This document shows positions 1 to 5,120 of a DNA stretch of 5,193 nucleotides, one piece after another (position 1 is the first letter of the stretch; every line of letters starts with the position of its first letter). The position numbers and the translations under genes are program-made. The stretch comes from an uncultured bacterium (GTDB lineage Bacteria; Bacillota; Clostridia; Lachnospirales; Lachnospiraceae), in the NCBI GenBank assembly GCA_905214675.1, contig CAJMMS010000082.1, positions 1 to 5,193 on the forward strand. The letters run 5' to 3'. The notes below the pieces were generated by a model, which saw only the letters and a list, made by a program, of their open reading frames with translations, did not search any database and was not told the origin of the DNA.

Positions 1-33
1 CAAGCGCCGGCGTTTTCCGATGCTTGTGCAAAG

Positions 34-46
34 AGAGGTTTCTACA
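34..46 (-). repeat. Isolated inverted iteron core
   Basis: AGAGGTTTCTACA is identical to the inverted core at 201-213 and is the reverse complement of the core TGTAGAAACCTCT of the main iteron array. It lies off the 22-bp lattice of the main array (167 bp from the 201 copy). A weaker match, CGAGATTTCCGTC at 115-127, lies between them. It could be an outlying initiator binding site. The rest of 1-169 shows no credible gene; an open frame across 24-353 has no ribosome binding site and covers the iterons. Confidence 0.55.
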
Positions 47-169
47 CCGGAAAAATCAGCTATCGCACTCTCCACCTATGTTTGCACGGCAATGCTCTCC
101 CGCTATCGCAAAAGCGAGATTTCCGTCCTGCACAATTTGTAGCCGCAACAGGCAGTATACAGAAAAAAA

Positions 170-213
170 TTTGAAAGCAGAGATTCTTCCACGGCAAAAA
201 AGAGGTTTCTACA
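170..213 (-). repeat. Two inverted 22-bp iterons
   Basis: Two 22-bp units (192-213 and 170-191) read on the minus strand. The 201-213 core gives TGTAGAAACCTCT, and the 179-191 core gives TGGAAGAATCTCT, matching TGTGGAAATCTCT at 9 of 13 positions. A 22-bp unit with no core (214-235) separates them from the direct array, so both groups share one 22-bp register with opposite polarity. They are probably initiator binding sites. The first of the two is well supported; the second rests mainly on phasing and the AATCTCT end. Confidence 0.6.
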
Positions 214-232
214 TGCTTATTTTGGCTGATTG

Positions 233-258
233 GGCTGTAGCAATCTCTTTCTACAGCC
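233..258. repeat. Perfect inverted repeat inside iteron 1
   Basis: GGCTGTAG (233-240) and CTACAGCC (251-258) are exact 8-bp inverted arms around a 10-bp centre, overlapping the first direct iteron. The inner core GCTGTA/TACAGC recurs as the arms of the inverted repeat in the rep leader (532-579). The site could be an initiator dimer site or a cruciform; neither is shown. Confidence 0.55.
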
Positions 259-345
259 TTTTAAACCTCTTGCATCCGGTGTGGAAATCTCTTTCGCCAA
301 GTGTTTTTTCCTCTCCGCTGGCATGTGGAAACCTCTCTTTCTACA
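236..345 (+). repeat. Five 22-bp direct iterons (origin of replication)
   Basis: Five tandem 22-bp units start at 236, 258, 280, 302 and 324. Their 13-bp cores are TGTAGCAATCTCT, CTTTTAAACCTCT, TGTGGAAATCTCT, TGTTTTTTCCTCT and TGTGGAAACCTCT. Units 1, 3 and 5 are close matches 44 bp apart; units 2 and 4 are degenerate, keeping mainly the CCTCT end, but stay exactly in phase. A step of 22 bp (two helical turns) puts all sites on one face of the DNA, as expected for iterons bound by Rep_3-family initiators. Position just upstream of an A+T-rich tract and the rep gene supports this. Binding by this Rep is inference. Confidence 0.8.
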
Positions 346-430
346 TATTATAATAAATAAGTAAAAAGTAAGATATAAGGTAAATAATTGTAAAAGAGAA
401 AAAAAGCAAAATTTAAAAAATAGAAAAGCT
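346..430. other. A+T-rich tract, probable origin melting region
   Basis: Only 13 of 85 bases are G or C. The tract directly abuts the last iteron and precedes the rep promoter. In iteron origins the duplex is usually opened in such a tract next to the iterons, so this is the likely DNA unwinding element. GTAA occurs four times in it (361, 368, 380, 390), without regular spacing. No close DnaA box was seen. Confidence 0.6.
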
Positions 431-444
431 CCAAACATTTTTCG

Positions 445-473
445 TTGACAGTCGGCAAATAGTATAGTAATAT
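445..473 (+). promoter_or_regulatory. Probable rep promoter
   Basis: A consensus -35 TTGACA (445-450) is followed after 17 bp by TAATAT (468-473, 4 of 6 to TATAAT). Transcription would start near 480 and give a leader of about 104 nt. A short imperfect dyad (TATCA 474-478, TGATA 485-489) covers the expected start point and could be an operator. A perfect TATAAT at 480-485 has no good -35 at normal distance. Confidence 0.6.
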
Positions 474-521
474 TATCAGTATAATGATATTTGTGTACCT
501 ATTTGTATTGTAACATCTAAC

Positions 522-583
522 GAAAGGAATATATAGCTGTATATCGTAATTATTTTAAGCCCCTCTTTGTACAGCTATAAGTA
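522..583 (+). promoter_or_regulatory. rep leader: remote ribosome binding site plus hairpin
   Basis: The only good Shine-Dalgarno sequence ahead of rep is GAAAGGA (522-528), 55 bases before the ATG, too far for normal use. Between them lie perfect 10-bp inverted arms TATAGCTGTA (532-541) and TACAGCTATA (570-579), extendable by a U-G and an A-U pair inside to a 24-nt loop. If the RNA folds, only about seven unpaired bases (529-531 and 580-583) remain between the Shine-Dalgarno and the ATG at 584, a normal spacing. A TAA at 578-580 in the rep frame rules out an upstream start. The right arm overlaps an iteron-like CTCTTTGTACAGC (563-575), so the same DNA could also be an autoregulatory initiator site. 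Confidence 0.55.
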
Positions 584-2155
584 ATGGATATGAACAAAAC
601 GAATTCGTCCATTGATGAAAACGAGGAATCTTTAGTTGGAGAGGTCCTTTCTGATGATGAGGTCCGCGAGAAAAAGCAAGCGATTGCGAAATGGCAGCAC
701 TCCCCTGTCGGCTTTGGCTCTTACATTACCAAAAGTAATGACCTGATCCAGCGGACAAAGTACTCTCTTCCCAGAAATGAGCAAAAGGTTCTCTTTATGC
801 TCATGTCTAAAATCGACCAGAAAAATGATAAGGATGCATCCAAATATTATTCGATCACTTTCAACGATTTTGCTAAGTTAACCGGAGTGCGCACGGTGGA
901 TACGACCTATGCACTGAATCTGAAGGAAACTATAGAAAATTTGGAAAATCGTACCTTCTGGGTCAAGAAAGAACCCGGCAGTAAGGTGTATCGCTCCATT
1001 TCCTGGCTGCAAAAAGGTTCTGAGGTCGATTTCGACAAGAAAGAGATTCGCCTGCGCTTTAACCAGGACATCTGGAAGGATATTGCGCAGCTTACCAGCA
1101 ACTATACCTCTTACAGCATCGAGTATCTGCTGATGATGAAAAGCACCTACTCTATGCGCGTTTATGAAATCATACTCTCCTATGACAATGGAAACAGAGA
1201 CTATGGCTATACGAACGGCCTTGTATTCCAGCCGGTAAATGATGAGATCCTGAATAAGTTCTCCTCAAAGCGCGACGAGCTGACGGGTTATAAGTATAAA
1301 AAATTCAATATTGATGAGTTTAAAGGTCTGCTTTCTGCACCTACAGAGGCAGAGAGAGAGTCCACAAAGAGCAAAAAGAAAAAGGATCCGGCATCTGCCG
1401 ACAAGAAAAAGTTTGACCGGGAAAAACCGCTGTCTGAAAAGTACAAGACTTTTACAGAGTTTGAAAAGAATGTTTTAAAGACCGTTAAGAAAGAAATCAA
1501 TGAGATGACGGATCTTTGGTTTGACTATGCCCCGGCGCGCAAGCGCGGTGTTCGCAAATATGAATACCTGTATATTTTCATCAAATACAAGACCAAAGCG
1601 GAAATGAGGGATGTCCGCTCTTATCATGATAGAAATACGCACGATGACGAAATTGTAAGGGATTCCAGAAAGAAGAAAACCCAGAGTGCGGAAAAAGCAG
1701 CCCAGCATATTACAGAGCCATTTAGCACAGATATTTTGAAAATGAAGTATAGAAAAGCAACTACGGAGATCAGAAACAAAGCAGACTATGCTTCGTATGA
1801 GGATAAGCTGACGGACAACGAGAAAAATATCTGCAATGATATTTTCACATACACGGCTAAGATCCTGACAAACACCAACAAGCGTGACCAAGCGGAGGAA
1901 ACACTGGATTCTTTAAACCGAATCATCCATGACAATGCCGGGCTGAAAACATGGACCCTGGGACTGTGTGTAAAATTTACGGAGATGTTTGAAAAAGCAA
2001 CCGAAAGGAAGTCTGCACAGTATTATCGCACGGTTGTTTATAACGATACGATTGAAAACAGTGCTTTGATCATCGCGGCTGGCAAGCAGAAGCTCGCATC
2101 GTTGGATCCGGCGGGAGTGTTTAAGTTTGATATGTCTGTCTTTGAGGATGTATAA
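584..2155 (+). CDS. Plasmid replication initiator protein, Rep_3 family
   Basis: This is the probable theta-replication initiator, which would bind the 22-bp iterons upstream, open the A+T tract and recruit the host replisome. Residues about 45-185 form the first winged-helix region (ITKSNDLIQRTKYSL, then NEQKVLFMLMSKI, typical of Rep_3 proteins). The second follows with SMRVYEIILSY (190-200), YKTFTEFEKNVL (from 287) and EINEMTDLWFDY, ending near 336. It is interrupted by a charged insertion of about 25 residues around 260-285 (TKSKKKKDPASADKKK). Residues 337-523 are a helical, charged extension that I do not recognise. At 523 aa it is longer than the 250-350 aa usual for this family. The start is ATG 584 or ATG 590, since an in-frame stop sits at 578-580; neither has a ribosome binding site at normal distance (see the leader entry). 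It is transcribed alone from the promoter at 445-473 and closed by the terminator at 2166-2199. Family assignment is from recognised motifs, not a search. Confidence 0.9.
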   Translation: MDMNKTNSSIDENEESLVGEVLSDDEVREKKQAIAKWQHSPVGFGSYITKSNDLIQRTKYSLPRNEQKVLFMLMSKIDQKNDKDASKYYSITFNDFAKLTGVRTVDTTYALNLKETIENLENRTFWVKKEPGSKVYRSISWLQKGSEVDFDKKEIRLRFNQDIWKDIAQLTSNYTSYSIEYLLMMKSTYSMRVYEIILSYDNGNRDYGYTNGLVFQPVNDEILNKFSSKRDELTGYKYKKFNIDEFKGLLSAPTEAERESTKSKKKKDPASADKKKFDREKPLSEKYKTFTEFEKNVLKTVKKEINEMTDLWFDYAPARKRGVRKYEYLYIFIKYKTKAEMRDVRSYHDRNTHDDEIVRDSRKKKTQSAEKAAQHITEPFSTDILKMKYRKATTEIRNKADYASYEDKLTDNEKNICNDIFTYTAKILTNTNKRDQAEETLDSLNRIIHDNAGLKTWTLGLCVKFTEMFEKATERKSAQYYRTVVYNDTIENSALIIAAGKQKLASLDPAGVFKFDMSVFEDV

Positions 2156-2165
2156 GTATTATTTG

Positions 2166-2199
2166 GCAGCAGCCTGCAACATGCAGGCTGCTGCTTTTT
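2166..2199 (+). terminator. Intrinsic terminator after rep
   Basis: Perfect 13-bp arms GCAGCAGCCTGCA (2166-2178) and TGCAGGCTGCTGC (2182-2194) surround a three-base loop and are followed at once by TTTTT. It starts 10 bases after the rep stop codon. It is a textbook rho-independent terminator that separates rep transcription from the partition operon. Confidence 0.93.
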
Positions 2200-2250
2200 G
2201 CTGTAAAGAAAAAACAAAGATTATAAGTGACAAATAAATACAAACCGAGA

Positions 2251-2272
2251 ACAGCAACAAGAATTGAACGAC
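2251..2272 (+). repeat. Partition-spacer direct repeat, copy 1
   Basis: First of four exact copies of the 17-bp sequence ACAGCAACAAGAATTGA (2251-2267), each followed by two variable bases and GAC or GAT. The copies all point towards parA and occur only in the 750-bp gene-free stretch before parA. This pattern suggests a protein-binding site: a centromere (parS/parC-like) for ParB, or operators. The core is not a clear palindrome, and no canonical parS 16-mer was found. The function is inferred from position only. Confidence 0.75.
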
Positions 2273-2365
2273 CAGCCAAGAAGAAAGAACGCATACAAAT
2301 ATGATGCTTATTACCTTTGCGCTCAACATCTGGTAGCTAAACGCCTTCGGAAAACGGCTTATACT

Positions 2366-2387
2366 ACAGCAACAAGAATTGAAAGAT
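2366..2387 (+). repeat. Partition-spacer direct repeat, copy 2
   Basis: Exact 17-bp copy at 2366-2382 followed by AAGAT. It starts 115 bp after copy 1 and ends 6 bp before the target duplication of the MITE-like insertion. Confidence 0.75.
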
Positions 2388-2399
2388 AAGTTGACTCTG

Positions 2400-2566
2400 T
2401 CAGACTGTCGAAAAACTCTTGTAGGGGCGAGCATTGCTCGCCCGTGCCCGTTTGCCATGTAAGCAAACTATCCCAGAAGATGCGTTGCTGCAGTAAGTTG
2501 ACGGGCGACAAATGGTCGCCCCTACACATGCAATAAGGCAAGAAGACAATTTTTTTGACGGTCTGA
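2400..2566. mobile_element. MITE-like non-coding insertion, 167 bp
   Basis: The ends are imperfect inverted repeats: TCAGACTGTCGAAAAA (2400-2415) against the complement of 2551-2566, 14 of 16 matching. They are flanked by direct repeats ACTCTG at 2394-2399 and 2567-2572, a probable target duplication (7 bp, ACTCTGT, if the end T is shared). Inside is a second inverted pair of 26 bp (2420-2445 and 2501-2526, 23 of 26 matching) beginning TGTAGGGGCGA. Each member is itself a hairpin: GGGCGAGC/GCTCGCCC, and GGGCGAC/GTCGCCC. There is no open frame for a transposase, so movement would need an enzyme supplied in trans. The transposase family is not identified. Confidence 0.75.
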
Positions 2567-2640
2567 ACTCTGTTTCGTGCTGTGAAGCGCGGTGCGAGTA
2601 TGTAAAGAAATGGCCTATACGGATGCAGACAAATTAAAGA

Positions 2641-2662
2641 ACAGCAACAAGAATTGATAGAC
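2641..2662 (+). repeat. Partition-spacer direct repeat, copy 3
   Basis: Exact 17-bp copy at 2641-2657 followed by TAGAC, about 45 bp upstream of the parA promoter. It is 275 bp after copy 2, but about 102 bp if the insertion and one target duplicate are removed, close to the 115 bp between copies 1 and 2. Confidence 0.75.
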
Positions 2663-2703
2663 TTGAAATATCGTTATGGCAGGATGATACCCGGAAAAGA
2701 GAA

Positions 2704-2731
2704 TTGACTTTACTTATATCTATGTTATAAT
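2704..2731 (+). promoter_or_regulatory. parAB promoter
   Basis: TTGACT (2704-2709, 5 of 6) and a perfect TATAAT (2726-2731) are separated by 16 bp, with an extended -10 TG at 2723-2724. Transcription should start near 2738 and leave a leader of about 217 nt before parA. The -35 overlaps AGAATTGA (2700-2707), identical to the last eight bases of the 17-bp spacer repeat, so a protein binding the repeats might also touch this promoter. The 2567-2703 stretch before it holds only repeat copy 3. Confidence 0.8.
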
Positions 2732-2889
2732 TGAAATCACAATAAGCAGCAAAAGATGGCTGCAACTATTTTTGTGGTGAGGTATAGGCTTCAACATATT
2801 CAGCCACTGAAGTATGATAAAATCGTACAACCGGGAATGGCAAAAAGGCATGGAAAATCGATTACAAGAGAATTACAGAACGATAATTC

Positions 2890-2911
2890 ACAGCAACAAG
2901 AATTGACGGAC
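2890..2911 (+). repeat. Partition-spacer direct repeat, copy 4
   Basis: Exact 17-bp copy at 2890-2906 followed by CGGAC, inside the parAB leader and 48 bp before the parA start codon. It is 249 bp after copy 3. A protein bound here would lie in the path of RNA polymerase, which fits an autoregulatory role, though this is not shown. Confidence 0.75.
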
Positions 2912-2941
2912 ACATCCACAAATAACAGTCTTTACAGAAAT

Positions 2942-2946
2942 GAGGA
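2942..2946 (+). promoter_or_regulatory. parA ribosome binding site (decides the start)
   Basis: GAGGA lies 8 bases before ATG 2955. The in-frame ATG at 2940 has no such sequence and overlaps this one, so 2955 is preferred. It also places the Walker A motif at the usual distance from the N-terminus (residues 12-18). Confidence 0.75.
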
Positions 2947-2954
2947 ATTGCTCA

Positions 2955-3800
2955 ATGTCTGCAAAAATTATTACAATTGCCATTGAAAAGGGAGGCACGG
3001 GTAAAACCGTAACGGCCTCCAATCTTGCCTACCTGATGGGCGATGAGGGGAAAAAAGTTCTTTGCGTGGATACTGATCCGCAGGGAAATCTCACCAAAGC
3101 ACTCAGCGGCGGCTTGAGCATCACAAGTGATGAATTCTACGGTAAGGCACTCTATAATCTTTTCGACGGGTTCCTGTATCATAGCAAGACGCGAGACTTT
3201 ATTGTGGAAACGCAGTATGAAAATGTGGATATGATCCCGTGCGATGCGCAGACGCCGCGAATCAATAAGCGCATTGAACTGCTGATTGGCGATGCAGAGC
3301 GCCTGAAGGACGGAGATCCGAGGAAGGTTTCCGGTATGGGGGATTTTCTGTGCTATTTCCTCAATCAGGTACGTGATGAATACGATTACATTCTTATTGA
3401 CACACAGCCTACGCGGGACAGCCTGTTGCTTTCCAATGCAATCTATGCAGCGGATTATATCCTGATTCCAGCCGGCTGTGAGGATAACTCCGAAGAATCG
3501 GCATTTCGCCTTTATTATGAATGCAACAAAATGAAGCAAAGCTCCACTTCTCACCTGATGGGTGCCGGTGTGTTGTTGGTGAATGTAGACAAAAGCGCAG
3601 CAACAGACAAGAAGATTCAGGAGCACTTTAAAGAAGAACTCGGCACATCGCTGTTCAGCGTTGCAATTCCCACAAGCAAGACGGTGAAAACATCCATTTC
3701 CCGCTTTTTGCCTGTGTGCTATATGGCAAAAACGCAGCCTGTGGCAAAAGCCTATGTGAAAGCCTACGAAGAATTGAAGAAGCGTCTGGAGGTGAAATGA
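2955..3800 (+). CDS. parA: ParA-family partition ATPase
   Basis: ParA/MinD-type ATPase, expected to bind the nucleoid non-specifically as an ATP dimer and be released by ParB on the plasmid, pulling copies apart. The protein has 281 residues. The deviant Walker A is KGGTGKT (K12-T18, with signature lysine K12 and K17), preceded by IE where NQ is common. Walker A' is VLCVDTDPQGN with D39 and D41. Walker B is YDYILIDTQP ending at D149, followed by DYILIPAG. The sequence begins at the Walker domain with no N-terminal helix-turn-helix, so it resembles chromosomal Soj and type Ib ParA rather than type Ia repressor-ParA of the P1/F kind. Autoregulation by ParA itself is therefore less expected. It is the first gene of the partition operon behind the promoter at 2704-2731, and its stop codon is one base before parB. 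The main uncertainty is the start (2955 rather than 2940). Confidence 0.95.
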   Translation: MSAKIITIAIEKGGTGKTVTASNLAYLMGDEGKKVLCVDTDPQGNLTKALSGGLSITSDEFYGKALYNLFDGFLYHSKTRDFIVETQYENVDMIPCDAQTPRINKRIELLIGDAERLKDGDPRKVSGMGDFLCYFLNQVRDEYDYILIDTQPTRDSLLLSNAIYAADYILIPAGCEDNSEESAFRLYYECNKMKQSSTSHLMGAGVLLVNVDKSAATDKKIQEHFKEELGTSLFSVAIPTSKTVKTSISRFLPVCYMAKTQPVAKAYVKAYEELKKRLEVK

Positions 3801-3801
3801 T

Positions 3802-5073
3802 ATGGGAATGAAAAGCCCCGCCCAAAAGAAGGAAATCGTAAAACGTTCCCGCCCGACGGATGCAGAGCTTGGCAAAATTGATTCCAATAATGGCGATGCA
3901 GGAAAAATTATCAGTGATCTGACCGCAGGGCATAAAAGCATTGAATACGAAGCACGGGATATTGCACTGTACGATATTCGCGTAAACGCGGACAACGAAA
4001 TCTTCCGGCAGGCAGATACCCAAGAGGACATTGTGCAGCTGGCGGAGGATATTCAGCGCAACGGCCTGATGCATAATTTGGTGGTGTTTCCGCAGGAAGA
4101 AAATGGAAAAACAGTGTATGTCCTTCTCTCCGGAGAGCGCCGCTACCGCGCGATGGAGTACCTCGAAAAGAGAGGAGACGCCACCTGGAACACCATCAAA
4201 AACTGCAATGTGATCACAACCAGTCTTTCGGAAAATGAAAAAAAGGTGCTTTTATACAGTGCGAACCTGCAGGTCCGCGGCGGCTTTGCGGATGAACAGA
4301 TCCGCCGCAAGGCCGTTGCAGAATTTGTGATCTGCCTTCAGAACGAGCCGTTCAATATGACGGAAAAGGACGCTAAAAAGGCAATTAAGGAAGTGAGTGC
4401 AACCACAGCCAAGCAAATCGACCGTGATTTCCGCATTGAGGAAAAGCTGGACAAAGAGCTGCTTCGCCTTTTGGATAACAAGTTCCTGACCCGCATGGAG
4501 TGTGAAAGCTATATCACGCTGGAGCCGGAGGTGCAGCATAAAATTGCGCAGTGCTATCTGTTGCTGAGCGCGGTTGATGTGAGCAACTGTGACACCGATG
4601 CCCGGGAGCGCCTGCTGCAGGAATGCAACAGCATACATTATGACTTTATCCGGGCTATTGACAGAGCCAGAAAAACCAACGAGCCGGATGAGCGGGACGA
4701 GCGCCTGGAGACTGCGTTTGCAGAGTGTGAAAACGAAATCCGCCTGCTGCAGAACAGGGTAGGGGAGTACCGTGACGCCGTCAGTCGGCATGATACGGAA
4801 AAGGCCGAGGAAATCGCAAAGGATGTGGCCAGGGATCAGGAGGCAAAGCGCGTCGAGAAAAAGGAGCAAAAGAGCGAGTCTGAAAGCGCGACCTTTGTGG
4901 AAAAGACGATCCAGCCTGTTGCCAATAAGATTTTTAAGAAAATGAGTTCAACCAGCTATAAGCGTGGCGTCAGAAAGATGTCTCAGGAGCGCCGTGATAA
5001 TGATGTTGCGATTCTGAATGAACTGATCGAGCAGGCGCAAAGCCTCCGGGATTTGATTGAAGCCGCAAAGTAA
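3802..5073 (+). CDS. parB: ParB/Spo0J-family partition protein
   Basis: Centromere-binding adaptor that should load at parS-like sites, bind CTP, spread as a clamp and stimulate ParA. Length 423 aa. Residues 1-50 are basic and polar. The ParB N-terminal domain runs from about 54 to 160, with LAEDIQRNGLMHNLVVF and the CTP-binding box GERRYRA (111-117). A helix-turn-helix domain follows at about 185-245 (AIKEVSATTAKQIDRDFRI, then LLRLLDNKFLTRMECESYITL, matching the layout of other ParB proteins). A probable coiled coil spans 297-327, then a highly charged Lys/Glu linker, and a C-terminal region (about 371-423) that may be the dimerisation part. Its ribosome binding site GGAGGTGA (3788-3795) lies inside the end of parA, 6 bases before ATG 3802, implying coupled expression. 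It is longer than most chromosomal ParBs (about 280-300 aa), the extra length being the C-terminal third. It is the likely reader of the spacer repeats. Confidence 0.92.
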   Translation: MGMKSPAQKKEIVKRSRPTDAELGKIDSNNGDAGKIISDLTAGHKSIEYEARDIALYDIRVNADNEIFRQADTQEDIVQLAEDIQRNGLMHNLVVFPQEENGKTVYVLLSGERRYRAMEYLEKRGDATWNTIKNCNVITTSLSENEKKVLLYSANLQVRGGFADEQIRRKAVAEFVICLQNEPFNMTEKDAKKAIKEVSATTAKQIDRDFRIEEKLDKELLRLLDNKFLTRMECESYITLEPEVQHKIAQCYLLLSAVDVSNCDTDARERLLQECNSIHYDFIRAIDRARKTNEPDERDERLETAFAECENEIRLLQNRVGEYRDAVSRHDTEKAEEIAKDVARDQEAKRVEKKEQKSESESATFVEKTIQPVANKIFKKMSSTSYKRGVRKMSQERRDNDVAILNELIEQAQSLRDLIEAAK

Positions 5074-5120
5074 GGCAGGGTAGGGGGAGACACTGTCCCG
5101 GTAACCAAAGGGTGATGCGA

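Noticed and set aside
280..288. DnaA box inside the iterons (TGTGGAAAT)
   Set aside because: It matches only 7 of 9 positions of the DnaA box complement TGTGGATAA and is better explained as part of the iteron core.
24..353. 109-codon open frame on the + strand
   Set aside because: It runs across the iterons, has no ribosome binding site, and its composition (Cys, Ser, Pro rich, no recognisable pattern) looks like translated non-coding DNA.
2571..2587. parS-like TGTTTC...GAAG next to the insertion
   Set aside because: It shares TGTTTC with the canonical parS palindrome, but the second half is misplaced and poorly matched, so the dyad is only three bases per arm.
3596..3620. Fifth copy of the 17-bp repeat inside parA
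   Set aside because: GCAGCAACAGACAAGAAG resembles the repeat only with insertions and is explained by the ParA coding sequence.
2952..4031. 359-codon open frame on the minus strand
   Set aside because: It is antisense to parA and the start of parB, whose motifs are unmistakable; it is a shadow of their codon use, with a Cys/His/Ile-rich non-protein-like composition.
4252..4869. 205-codon open frame on the minus strand
   Set aside because: It is antisense to the ParB HTH and coiled-coil region, with no start signals or known motif.
5086..5100. Terminator hairpin between parB and the next gene
   Set aside because: GGGAGACACTGTCCC pairs for only about four bases with mismatches and has no T run after it.
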